A stretch of DNA of 8,226 nt from Dehalococcoidia bacterium (GCA_030643695.1 DAOWKM010000046.1:1-8226), one strand, 5' to 3'; counted from the first letter of the stretch, positions 1 to 5,799 are shown. Numbers and translations: made by a program. The notes: a model not told the origin generated them from the letters alone.

Positions 1-178
1 AGTTGGCATAGAGCGGTTCTGTGAGCTAGTTCGGCAAAACCTTAGGGACTTTACCTTCGAGGATAAGAGGCTGGCACTAGAGGCACTTCGGTTGGAGGTA
101 TGGGTTGATGGAGATACTCTCAGAGTGCTCGGCTCCATACCAGTAATCGAGGGGGATATTGCATGCACTCGACGCTGG
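1..178 (+). mobile_element. Right-hand end of a putative serine-recombinase integrative element inserted in comM
   Basis: Sequence left of about base 175 encodes a recombinase tail, while sequence to the right encodes the conserved middle and end of ComM. The two are in different reading frames, with no ComM-like residues to the left. This is the expected structure of an element end whose recombinase gene sits next to the attachment site. The exact boundary cannot be fixed from one end alone; it lies between about 155 and 180. Element size, cargo and the other end are outside the window. Confidence 0.6.
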
Positions 179-181
179 TAG
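2..181 (+). CDS. C-terminal tail of a large serine recombinase (5' partial)
   Basis: An open frame enters from the left edge and ends at TAG (179-181). Its 59 residues include FCELVRQNLRDFTFEDKRLA, then LEVWVDGDTLRVLGSIP. This closely resembles the end of large serine recombinases/integrases, where a coiled-coil region gives way to a tail of the form 'FC..V..GL...TFE.KR..LE.L...V.VDG..V.I.G.IP'. The catalytic serine domain, recombinase domain and zinc ribbon would lie to the left, outside the window. The family cuts and rejoins DNA at att sites to integrate or excise mobile elements. The last codons and the stop run into comM-derived sequence, so the host target appears to supply the C-terminus and stop codon. 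It overlaps the 163 start of the comM remnant out of frame. Family assignment rests on pattern recognition of a short tail; it is good but not certain. Confidence 0.72.
   Translation, partial: VGIERFCELVRQNLRDFTFEDKRLALEALRLEVWVDGDTLRVLGSIPVIEGDIACTRRW
149..155 (+). promoter_or_regulatory. Shine-Dalgarno-like GAGGGGG ahead of the comM remnant
   Basis: GAGGGGG lies 7 bases before ATG 163 and is encoded within the last codons of the recombinase frame. The recombinase stop (179-181) lies just beyond ATG 163, so ribosomes finishing the recombinase could restart on the comM fragment. Functional use is inferred only. Confidence 0.35.
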
Positions 182-190
182 GAGCGATGA
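155..190. other. Putative attachment-site junction (att) inside comM
   Basis: Recombinase coding and ComM homology meet here. Two small symmetric elements are visible: the perfect 8-bp palindrome TGCATGCA at 160-167, and the interrupted inverted repeat CGCT (173-176)/AGCG (183-186) around GGTAGG. Serine integrase att sites are short imperfect inverted repeats around a 2-bp core, so either could mark the crossover. This is inference; the core dinucleotide cannot be identified without the other junction or the empty site. Confidence 0.4.
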
Positions 191-669
191 ACCCCTGCCC
201 TTGTGGCTACTACGGCGACCCCTTCCGACAATGCACCTGCCCTCCCAGTCTGGTTTCACGGTATCAGAAGCGCATCAGCGGATCCTTCATTGACCGGGTT
301 GATATATTCATTGAGGTGCCCCATATTGACTATGAAAAATTAGCTGATGACCGGTTAGGGGAGACATCAGACAGGGTTCAAGCCAGGGTTAACGCCGCCC
401 GTTCCCGACAACTTAACCGCTTCCAGGGAACGAAACTGACTTGCAATGCTGAAATGACGCCAACCGAGGTAAGAGAGTTTTGTCAGGTAGAAGAATCAGC
501 CCAGAGCCTGCTCAAGGCAGCTATGAAACAGCTCTACCTTTCCGCTCGAGCCTTCCATCGCATACTCAAACTGGCTCGCACTATCGCCGATTTAGAAAAT
601 GGTGATATAATTAAAGCCCAACATGTGGCTGAGGCCGTCCAGTATCGACCAAGAAGCCTGCTGACCTGA
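163..669 (+). CDS. comM: ComM/YifB Mg-chelatase-like protein, C-terminal fragment (gene split by insertion)
   Basis: The 168-residue product matches the second half of ComM/YifB, the AAA+ helicase that helps branch migration during natural transformation. Visible features are LVGAMNPCPCGYYGDP near residues 5-20, a cysteine cluster CPCG...CTCPPS, the segment SRYQKRISGSFIDRVDIFIEVP, and the C-terminal Mg_chelatase_C domain with NAEMTPTEVREFC, LSARAFHRILKLARTIADLE and the final QYRPR. A full ComM is about 500 residues; the Walker A/B ATPase part is missing and should lie left of the inserted element. Only the residues MHST before LVGAM are non-native. ATG 163 has a purine-rich GAGGGGG at 149-155, so the fragment could be translated, but without its Walker motifs it cannot act as an ATPase. 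ISGS replaces the commoner ISGP. It could be treated as a pseudogene. Confidence 0.88.
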   Translation: MHSTLVGAMNPCPCGYYGDPFRQCTCPPSLVSRYQKRISGSFIDRVDIFIEVPHIDYEKLADDRLGETSDRVQARVNAARSRQLNRFQGTKLTCNAEMTPTEVREFCQVEESAQSLLKAAMKQLYLSARAFHRILKLARTIADLENGDIIKAQHVAEAVQYRPRSLLT

Positions 670-708
670 CTAACGAAGGCAGAATAAGCTCAAAAGGAGG
701 TATCAACC

Positions 709-966
709 TTGCTCTCAGGAGAATGGCTAGGTTTTGTAGCCGGAGCACTGGTAACATCTAGTCTTGTTCCCCAGCTCCTGCGTGTGGTCAAACTCAAGAG
801 TGCCCATGAGATAAGCATACTGTTTACCATCCTGTTATTGACGGGCATCATCATTTGGTTGGCTTACGGGATTTTTTTACGGCTCACTCCCATCATCCTC
901 TGGAATGCGATTGGAGCAGTTCTTGTTGCTGGGCTTCTATATGCCAAACTAAAGTATGGGAGATAG
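709..966 (+). CDS. SemiSWEET-type (PQ-loop/MtN3) small membrane transporter
   Basis: An 85-residue protein with three predicted membrane helices (about residues 6-22, 37-54 and 61-80) fits the SemiSWEET family: half-size sugar transporters that work as dimers in the inner membrane. The PQ motif is seen in SSLVPQLLRVVK (helix 1), followed by KSAHEISI, a typical SemiSWEET loop. The family's second half is also recognisable: IIWLAYGIFLRLTPIILWNAIGAVL. The start is TTG, chosen because AAAAGGAGGT (691-700) stands 8 bases before it. Length is normal (about 85-100). The lipoprotein gene follows 22 bases later and may be co-transcribed. Substrate cannot be told from the sequence; sugars are usual for the family. 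Confidence 0.85.
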   Translation: MLSGEWLGFVAGALVTSSLVPQLLRVVKLKSAHEISILFTILLLTGIIIWLAYGIFLRLTPIILWNAIGAVLVAGLLYAKLKYGR

Positions 967-988
967 GATAAACTTGGAGGATTGAAAA

Positions 989-1507
989 ATGACACTTTCT
1001 AATTTGAATAAAAGCTTTATGAAGCCAATTCTTATCATTACTCTGCTGGTGGTGATGGCCGGGGCAGCTACTGGGTGCGAAGACTTTGGGCTGACTCCTT
1101 CACCACAGCCTCCAGAGGAGAAAACGGAAGAGAAAACGCCCCCCACAGTTGTCAGAACTGAGGATAGAGCAATCCTAGCCGTCTATGAGCATCTTCTGAG
1201 TCAAGCTGAAAGCTACCAGGCGAAGGTATACCTTGCCGACTTCTATTCCGCCAGTGATAACTGGAATGCCAAGTCAGAGCTTCTCAAAGACGGAACCAGT
1301 ATATGGCATATCGTCGTTGAGATGACAGGCACTGAGGCCGGGGAGGAGAGACCCTATTGGCAACAGGCCAGCTGGCTCATACTTCCCGATGGCAAGGTGA
1401 TACCCTCTAATCGCTTTGAGGCTAACGCCCTTAGAATTGAGGCTGACCTGCAACAGCTAAGCCTACAGCCTGGCACAACCAAACCAAGTGAACCCGAAGA
1501 GGAATAA
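989..1507 (+). CDS. Putative lipoprotein of unknown function
   Basis: The 172-residue product begins with a charged N-region, a hydrophobic stretch (about residues 13-27) and the lipobox AATGC, giving Cys30 as the lipidation site. The signal indicates a secreted, membrane-anchored protein. A Pro/Glu/Lys-rich linker (about residues 35-50) leads to a folded domain of about 100 residues with several Trp and alternating hydrophobic positions (for example IWHIVVEMTG and QASWLILPDGKVIPS), then an acidic Pro-rich tail ending EPEEE. I do not recognise the domain. ATG 989 is chosen because GGAGG lies at 976-980 with 8-base spacing; ATG 1019 would give a signal peptide shorter by ten residues and has no such site. 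It is probably in one unit with the SemiSWEET gene and is convergent with the next gene. Confidence 0.75.
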   Translation: MTLSNLNKSFMKPILIITLLVVMAGAATGCEDFGLTPSPQPPEEKTEEKTPPTVVRTEDRAILAVYEHLLSQAESYQAKVYLADFYSASDNWNAKSELLKDGTSIWHIVVEMTGTEAGEERPYWQQASWLILPDGKVIPSNRFEANALRIEADLQQLSLQPGTTKPSEPEEE

Positions 1508-1539
1508 AGAGTGCCGATAGAGGTTCGTCTCTTAAAATC

Positions 1540-1797
1540 TTATCCCCACAGCCAGAAGCCACCACCTATGCCAAGCATAACCAAGCCAATAGCAATAGCT
1601 ATCCAGCCTCCTATCTTTAACGCCCCCGGCTCAGGGCGCTCCGGTGAACGCTCCAGATATTCCCTGACATCAGTGCGACTGGACAAAGAGTTATAGTAGC
1701 CCTTCTCCTCCCTCTTGCCCCAGATAATTGCCACTAGACCAAGAAGGATAAACAAACCACCCATACCCACCACTATAAGCCAATTTCCGCCCGACAT
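1540..1797 (-). CDS. Small two-helix membrane protein, unknown function
   Basis: The protein has about 85 residues and two clear hydrophobic segments: near residues 6-25 (LIVVGMGGLFILLGLVAIIW) and again near the C-terminus (IGGWIAIAIGLVMLGIGGGFW). A polar central loop with SSRTDVREYLERSPERPEP separates them. I recognise no family. ATG 1797 is preferred over the in-frame ATG at 1812: it has GGGGATGG about 6-12 bases upstream, and a strong promoter-like sequence would start transcription near 1821, leaving only about 8 bases before 1812. It follows rplL in the same direction but probably has its own transcript. It converges on the lipoprotein gene with 32 bases between the stops and no obvious terminator hairpin. 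Confidence 0.65.
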   Translation of the reverse strand: MSGGNWLIVVGMGGLFILLGLVAIIWGKREEKGYYNSLSSRTDVREYLERSPERPEPGALKIGGWIAIAIGLVMLGIGGGFWLWG

Positions 1798-1827
1798 ATT
1801 CCATCCCCACATACAGGAGCCTATCTA

Positions 1828-1855
1828 ATTATAAACTATATTTATTTAATCTCAA
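1828..1855 (-). promoter_or_regulatory. Sigma70-type promoter for the small membrane protein
   Basis: On the minus strand TTGAGA (1855-1850) is separated by 16 bases from a perfect TATAAT (1833-1828). The -35 box overlaps the last codons of rplL, so the promoter is embedded at the end of the ribosomal operon. A start near 1821 gives a short leader containing the GGGGATGG site for ATG 1797. Confidence 0.55.
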
Positions 1856-2327
1856 CCGTAGCCCCGGCCGATTCCAGTTTCTGTTTCATCGCCGCCGCCT
1901 CGTCCTTATTAACCCCTTCCCTCACTGGCTTAGGAGCACTCTCCACCAAGTCCTTAGACTCCTTCAGCCCTAAACTGGTCAACTCCCGCACCGCTTTAAT
2001 CACATTAATCTTATTAGCCCCCATATCCTTAAGAATCACAGTAAACTCCGTCTTCTCCTCTTCAGCCGCCGGCGCTGCGGCTTCAGTTGGTGCTGTTGCG
2101 GTGGCAGCGGTTACCACCGGAGCGGCAGCGCTAACCCCAAACTCAGTCTCCAGCGCTTTTATTAACTCTGCCAGCTCAAGCACTGTCATATTTTTTATGG
2201 CAGCCATTATCGTGTCAATAGCTGTTGGCTTGTCCTCTTTTACCGCTGCTTTAGCCTCCTTAGGCTTTTTCGCTGCTTGCTTTGCCGCTGGCTGCTGTTT
2301 GCCCTTGGCTACTTCATTTTCTGACAT
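1842..2327 (-). CDS. rplL: Ribosomal protein L7/L12 with an N-terminal extension
   Basis: L7/L12 forms the ribosome stalk as dimers bound to L10 and recruits GTPase factors such as EF-Tu. The dimerisation domain is seen in IDTIMAAIKNMTVLELAELIK (about residues 37-57). It is followed by an Ala/Thr/Glu-rich hinge, then the factor-binding domain, including GANKINVIKAVRELTSLGLK, LVESAPKPV and a C-terminal LESAGATVEIK. At 161 residues it is longer than the usual 120-130 because of a Lys/Ala/Gln/Pro-rich N-terminal extension of about 36 residues before the canonical start. The ATG is supported by GGAGGG overlapping the rplJ end; no ribosome binding site is seen before the internal IDTIM methionine. 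Only one base separates the rplJ stop from this start, implying translational coupling. Confidence 0.95.
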   Translation of the reverse strand: MSENEVAKGKQQPAAKQAAKKPKEAKAAVKEDKPTAIDTIMAAIKNMTVLELAELIKALETEFGVSAAAPVVTAATATAPTEAAAPAAEEEKTEFTVILKDMGANKINVIKAVRELTSLGLKESKDLVESAPKPVREGVNKDEAAAMKQKLESAGATVEIK

Positions 2328-2328
2328 T

Positions 2329-2853
2329 CTATTCTCCCTCCAGTTGTTTAACTCTAGCTTGTAGCGCTCCCATAATCCCCCTTATGGGGGTTACCAGACA
2401 ATTAACCAAAGCCCTGGCGGGGCTTTGCATCCCACCCAGAACCTTAGCCAGTAATACCTCCCTTGATGGCAATGTAGACAGGGTGGTCACATCCTCCGAG
2501 GTAAGTAATCTACCACCTAAAAAGCCCCCCTTAATATCTAGGCTTGCTTTTGAGGTGCGAATGTAGTCAGCCAAAACTCTAGCTGGTTCAGTGATATCAC
2601 CATAGCCAAAAGCAATAGCCACCGGGCCGTCAAAGGAGTTGACCAGATTATCCTTGCCTGCCCTTTCAGCGGCAAGCCGAGCCAGAGTGTTCTTCACCAC
2701 CCTATACTCAATCCCTGACTCCCTCAATCTACGACGCAAAATAGTTATCTCGGAGGTTGATATTCCTCTATAGTCAGTTAAAATACCAATGCTACACCCA
2801 GAAAAATCCTGTTGTAACCGGTCAATAATTTCTACCTTCTTTTCTCTAGACAT
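2329..2853 (-). CDS. rplJ: Ribosomal protein L10
   Basis: A 174-residue L10, normal length. It anchors L7/L12 dimers to the 23S rRNA stalk base, and L10-L12 complexes bind the leader RNA to regulate their own operon. Typical features are the N-terminal rRNA-binding domain with TDYRGISTSEITILRRRLRE and VVKNTLARLAAE (about residues 27-65), FDGPVAIAFGYGDITEPARVL, FLGGRLL, and a C-terminal helix (ALQARVKQLEGE) that binds L12. ATG 2853 is preceded by GGGGAG about 9 bases upstream. It follows the leader and hairpin in 2881-2997 and runs directly into rplL. Confidence 0.96.
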   Translation of the reverse strand: MSREKKVEIIDRLQQDFSGCSIGILTDYRGISTSEITILRRRLRESGIEYRVVKNTLARLAAERAGKDNLVNSFDGPVAIAFGYGDITEPARVLADYIRTSKASLDIKGGFLGGRLLTSEDVTTLSTLPSREVLLAKVLGGMQSPARALVNCLVTPIRGIMGALQARVKQLEGE

Positions 2854-2880
2854 TCCCCGTTACTCCCCAAAAACCTGCTT

Positions 2881-2916
2881 AAAAAATAAGTCCTTGCGCC
2901 TACCACACAAGGACCT
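2881..2916 (-). terminator. Hairpin plus U-tract: probable attenuator ahead of rplJ
   Basis: On the minus strand AGGTCCTTG (2916-2908) pairs with CAAGGACTT (2896-2888), a 9-bp stem including one G-U pair, with an 11-base loop. A short TTA and TTTTTT (2886-2881) follow. This has the form of an intrinsic terminator and stands between the L10 leader fold and the rplJ start, where Gram-positive type L10 leaders use attenuation. An upstream AGGAT (2927-2923) could pair with GTCCT in the left arm, a possible antiterminator; that is speculative. Confidence 0.7.
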
Positions 2917-2940
2917 CACCAAATCCTATTTGCTTAAAGC

Positions 2941-2997
2941 CCTTTTCCTCGGCAGGCAACTAATTTAAGCCTTAATCGGCACCTACTGTCTCAGGAT
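2941..2997 (-). ncRNA. L10 leader (ribosomal protein autoregulatory RNA)
   Basis: The transcript contains UCCUGAGACAGUAGGU and, 24 bases later, GCCUGCCGAGGA. UCCU (2996-2993) pairs with AGGA (2949-2946), and GUAGGU (2986-2981) pairs with GCCUGC (2957-2952, with G-U pairs). Between these stems, GAGACA faces CG, as expected for the kink-turn. This is the classic L10 leader pattern bound by L10(L12)4 to repress rplJL. It lies about 88 bases upstream of rplJ. The assignment is from remembered consensus and hand pairing. Confidence 0.85.
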
Positions 2998-3021
2998 AAC
3001 AGCAAAGAAATTGCCAATTCG

Positions 3022-3435
3022 TTAATCAGCTTTTTGAAATTCGTAAGAAATTCTATCGTCAGGCAGTTTTACCGGGACTACTTTCAGCCTCATCCCTATC
3101 TGGATATCATTCTCCTTAATGTCCTTGCTTAGGCGGCCAAAGGTTCTAATATCTCTAAAATCAACTATAGCTAGTGTGTATGGGGTGTCATCTTCAAATC
3201 CACTTGGTCCATAGTTTACCACAGTATAAGTATTCAGCCTACCGCTCCCCTTAATTTCAATCCAGTCTACATCACTAAGCAAGCACTTGGGGCAATCCAC
3301 CTTGGGGGGAAAGTATTTAGTTCCGCACTTCCGGCACCTGGTTGCCATTACCTTCCCCTGTTCCAGATATGTTACAAAATCAGCTGCTTTCGCCTCTGCT
3401 GTAAAGCTAACCCTGCCAAAATTCTCAAGTCCCAT
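3022..3435 (-). CDS. Zn-ribbon/OB-fold protein (DUF35 family), thiolase partner
   Basis: The 137-residue protein has a rubredoxin-like zinc ribbon at residues 34-51 (CRKCG...CPKC; Cys34, 37, 48 and 51), then an OB-fold region starting at GSGRLNTYTVVNYGP and containing DDTPYTLAIVDF. The order helix, Zn ribbon, OB-fold is that of the DUF35/COG1545 family. In archaea and some bacteria, members bind thiolases and HMG-CoA synthase, where they help channel acyl-CoA intermediates. Here it lies 5 bases after the thiolase, whose final codons carry its ribosome binding site (AAGGTAGG), so the two are almost certainly co-translated and probably form a complex. The substrate is unknown. The downstream neighbour is the L10 leader. 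Confidence 0.88.
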   Translation of the reverse strand: MGLENFGRVSFTAEAKAADFVTYLEQGKVMATRCRKCGTKYFPPKVDCPKCLLSDVDWIEIKGSGRLNTYTVVNYGPSGFEDDTPYTLAIVDFRDIRTFGRLSKDIKENDIQIGMRLKVVPVKLPDDRISYEFQKAD

Positions 3436-3440
3436 TTGAC

Positions 3441-4592
3441 CTACCTTCTTAAAATAGTTACATTACCATATTGCCCGATGCCACCTATATTGTGAACCAA
3501 GCCTATCCTGGCATCCTTAACCTGAGCCTCACTAGCCTCCCCCCTGAGCTGCCTTACTATGGTTCTAATCTGTGAGCCCCCGGTAGCACCAATAGGGTGA
3601 CCTTTGGACAATAGCCCTCCATCAACATTTACCGGTATCTTTCCCCCGATATATGTCTGCTCTTCATCTATCAACCTAGCCCCCTCCCCGAATTCGGCAA
3701 AGCCTAGGTCCTCATAAGCCATAATCTCAGATATAGTAAAACAGTCATGGACTTCAGCTACATCAATATCCTCTGGTCCTAGGCCAGCCATTCCATACGC
3801 CTGTTTAGCTGCTTCCACAGCACAACTCAGGTTGGTAAGCGATTTCCTTCCTGCCATCGTCATAGTATCCGTTGCTGCCCCCACCCCGGCAATCCAAATA
3901 GGGATTTTGGCTACTCTGGTGGCTATATCCTCACTGGCTACGATAATACAAGAAGAGCCATCGGCATTAGCACAGCAATCAAACAATTTCAAGGGACTGG
4001 TTATGACCTGTGAACCTAAAACATCCTCTACACTCAGTTCTTTCCGATAATAAGCCTTAGGATTTGAAATACCATAGTGGGCACTTTTAACTCGCACCTT
4101 CGCCAATTGCTCCTCGGTAGTCCCGTACTTAGCCATATGAGCTCGAGCATACATAGCATAACCGGCAGGCATGGTTATCCCCAGAGGTGAATCCCATATT
4201 ATATCGCCTCCCCTACCCATCCTCTCGGCAGCCTCACGAGAGGTCAGCTCTGACATCTTCTGAAAGCCTATCACCGCTACTACCTTATGAAGTCCGGCTT
4301 TTATTAATGACCAAGCCACCCTTAATCCTGTGCTGCTTGAGGAACACACACTCTCAACATAAAAAGTCGGCTTTGGGGTTAACTCCAAGTATTCTGATAT
4401 TAAGCCTGAGGGTGTTCGCTGCTTATCGTATTCTGGTGCCGAGCCAATTATGGAGGCGTCTATATTATCCTTGGTAATATCCAGACCCTCCATTGCCTCC
4501 TGGAAGGCTTCAAAACACAGCTCCCTCACTGATACGCCGCACTTACGAGAAAATACACTCTGACCCGTCCCTATAACAGCCACATCTCCCAT
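3441..4592 (-). CDS. Thiolase, archaeal/SCP-x-like acetyl-CoA acyltransferase
   Basis: This 383-residue protein belongs to the thiolase superfamily, whose members condense or cleave acyl-CoAs. Catalytic positions are visible: Cys83 in ESVCSSSSTG, His282 in EVHDCFTISE and His332 in KGHPIGATGG, followed by HNIGGIGQYGN near the C-terminus. The last segment lacks the CxG cysteine of classical bacterial thiolases, as is usual in the archaeal/SCP-x group, which works with a DUF35 protein. ATG 4592 is chosen over an in-frame TTG 21 bases upstream because AAAGGAGG lies 7 bases before it. The gene sits 39 bases after rplA and 5 before the DUF35 gene, inside a ribosomal operon. Possible roles are acetoacetyl-CoA synthesis (mevalonate-like), short-chain acyl-CoA cleavage, or steroid/aromatic side-chain metabolism; the sequence does not decide. 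Confidence 0.9.
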   Translation of the reverse strand: MGDVAVIGTGQSVFSRKCGVSVRELCFEAFQEAMEGLDITKDNIDASIIGSAPEYDKQRTPSGLISEYLELTPKPTFYVESVCSSSSTGLRVAWSLIKAGLHKVVAVIGFQKMSELTSREAAERMGRGGDIIWDSPLGITMPAGYAMYARAHMAKYGTTEEQLAKVRVKSAHYGISNPKAYYRKELSVEDVLGSQVITSPLKLFDCCANADGSSCIIVASEDIATRVAKIPIWIAGVGAATDTMTMAGRKSLTNLSCAVEAAKQAYGMAGLGPEDIDVAEVHDCFTISEIMAYEDLGFAEFGEGARLIDEEQTYIGGKIPVNVDGGLLSKGHPIGATGGSQIRTIVRQLRGEASEAQVKDARIGLVHNIGGIGQYGNVTILRR

Positions 4593-4631
4593 AAAGTATC
4601 CTCCTTTCTCCAAGACTATTCCCCAGCAAGG

Positions 4632-5345
4632 CTAAGCAGAGGTTAACGCCAGGGTTGGTCTGAGGTCAAGTTTTATCCCTGGCCCCATAGTAGTAGTTAG
4701 CGAGGCAGTCCTAACATACCGACCCTTAGCACCACTGGGTTTGGCTTTCATCACCGCTTCAATCATCACGGTCAGGTTACCCATCAATTTATCATCTTCA
4801 AAACTTGTCTTACCCAGAGGGACATGAATGATAGCCGTCCTGTCCAGCTTAAACTCCACCCGACCCTTACGGGCATCGTCTATCGCCCGGGGTAAGTCAG
4901 CTGCTGATACCACTGTTCCTGATTTGGGATTGGGCATCAATCCTCGCCTCCCCAAAATCTTCCCCAGCTTGCCCATCTTGCCCATTATATCAGGGGTAGC
5001 AATAGCTGTGTCAAACTCCAACCAGCCATCCTCAATCTTCTTAACCAACTCATCACTGCCAACAAAATCCGCCCCAGCTGCCTTAGCAATGCTTTCCGCT
5101 TCACCCTGGGCAAAAACTAAAATACGCACCTTTTTCCCCAGTCCGTGGGGTAGTAGGGCAACACCACGCACCTGCTGACTGGCATTACGAGGGTCAACAC
5201 CCATCCGGAGGTGGAGTTCAACAGTCTCGTCAAATTGGGCATGAGCCATCCTCTTCGCCAGCTCAATAGCCTCTTGGGGGGGATAAGTCTTTGTCCTGTC
5301 CAGCAGTTTAACTGCCTGTTGATAATTTTTACCGTGCCTTGCCAT
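4632..5345 (-). CDS. rplA: Ribosomal protein L1
   Basis: A 237-residue L1, normal length (about 230-240). It forms the L1 stalk that moves deacylated tRNA out of the E site, and in many bacteria it represses the rplKA operon. Visible are the N-terminal TYPPQEAIELAKRMAHAQFDET, the RNA-binding stretches RGVALLPHGLGKKVRILVFA and GKMGKLGKILGRRGLMPNPK, and the C-terminal TASLTTTMGPGIKLD. ATG 5345 starts 2 bases after the rplK stop. The ribosome binding site is weak, consistent with coupling to rplK. It is followed by the thiolase instead of the usual rplJ. Confidence 0.97.
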   Translation of the reverse strand: MARHGKNYQQAVKLLDRTKTYPPQEAIELAKRMAHAQFDETVELHLRMGVDPRNASQQVRGVALLPHGLGKKVRILVFAQGEAESIAKAAGADFVGSDELVKKIEDGWLEFDTAIATPDIMGKMGKLGKILGRRGLMPNPKSGTVVSAADLPRAIDDARKGRVEFKLDRTAIIHVPLGKTSFEDDKLMGNLTVMIEAVMKAKPSGAKGRYVRTASLTTTMGPGIKLDLRPTLALTSA

Positions 5346-5347
5346 TT

Positions 5348-5770
5348 CTACTCAATCTCAATCCCCATACTTCGGGCGGTGCCTTCAATAATTCGCTCTG
5401 CCCCTTCAATACTGGTAGCACTCAGGTCCTTAGCCTTAAACTGAGCTATTTCACGAAGTTTATCTCGGGATAACTTGCCCACCACTTCGTGACCAGAGGT
5501 GCTAGCTCCCTTCTCTATTCCTAGTGCCTTCTTCAGTAAATCAGTAGTTGGTGGTGTCTTGGTGATAAAAGTAAACGACCTATCCTCAAAGACAGTTATT
5601 TCGACGGGAATAATAGACCCAGCTTGAGTAGAAGTACGCTCATTATACTCCTTACAAAAAGCCATAATATTAATCCCATGCTGACCTAAAGCCGGGCCTA
5701 CCGGGGGTGCTGGATTTGCCTTGCCGGCTGGAATCTGTAATTTAATTATGGACTTAATCTTTTTCGCCAA
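5348..5770 (-). CDS. rplK: Ribosomal protein L11
   Basis: A 140-residue L11, normal length. It binds the GTPase-associated region of 23S rRNA with L10/L12. Conserved motifs include LQIPAGKANPAPPVGPALGQ, HGINIMAFCKEYN, the Pro-rich TKTPPTTDLLKKALGIEKG, and the RNA-binding C-terminal domain with LREIAQFKAKDL and the ending EGTARSMGIEIE. The start is TTG at 5770-5768, supported by AGGAG 5 bases upstream. It follows nusG by 29 bases and is followed by rplA after 2. Confidence 0.96.
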   Translation of the reverse strand: MAKKIKSIIKLQIPAGKANPAPPVGPALGQHGINIMAFCKEYNERTSTQAGSIIPVEITVFEDRSFTFITKTPPTTDLLKKALGIEKGASTSGHEVVGKLSRDKLREIAQFKAKDLSATSIEGAERIIEGTARSMGIEIE

Positions 5771-5799
5771 CCTATCTCCTGACCAGAAGAGCTAAAAGC

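Noticed and set aside
77..259. Minus-strand frame of 60 codons across the recombinase/comM junction
   Set aside because: No recognisable motifs, opposite to two supported coding sequences; a shadow frame.
949..1146. Minus-strand 65-codon frame opposite the lipoprotein signal peptide
   Set aside because: Low-complexity product, and the opposite strand has a clear ribosome site, signal peptide and lipobox.
1508..1539. Terminator between the convergent lipoprotein and membrane-protein genes
   Set aside because: No stem of useful length with a T-run is visible on either strand.
2101..2566. Plus-strand Ala/Ser-rich frames opposite rplL and rplJ
   Set aside because: They are complements of Ala/Lys-rich coding sequence; apparent hydrophobicity is an artefact of the antisense frame.
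3009..3060. Possible promoter upstream of the L10 leader (TAGAAT- and TTGGCA-like boxes)
   Set aside because: Spacing between candidate -35 and -10 boxes is wrong (about 13 bases or none suitable), so a separate rplJ promoter is not supported.
4187..5444. Plus-strand frames opposite thiolase, rplA and rplK
   Set aside because: No family resemblance or ribosome sites; the minus-strand genes are unambiguous.
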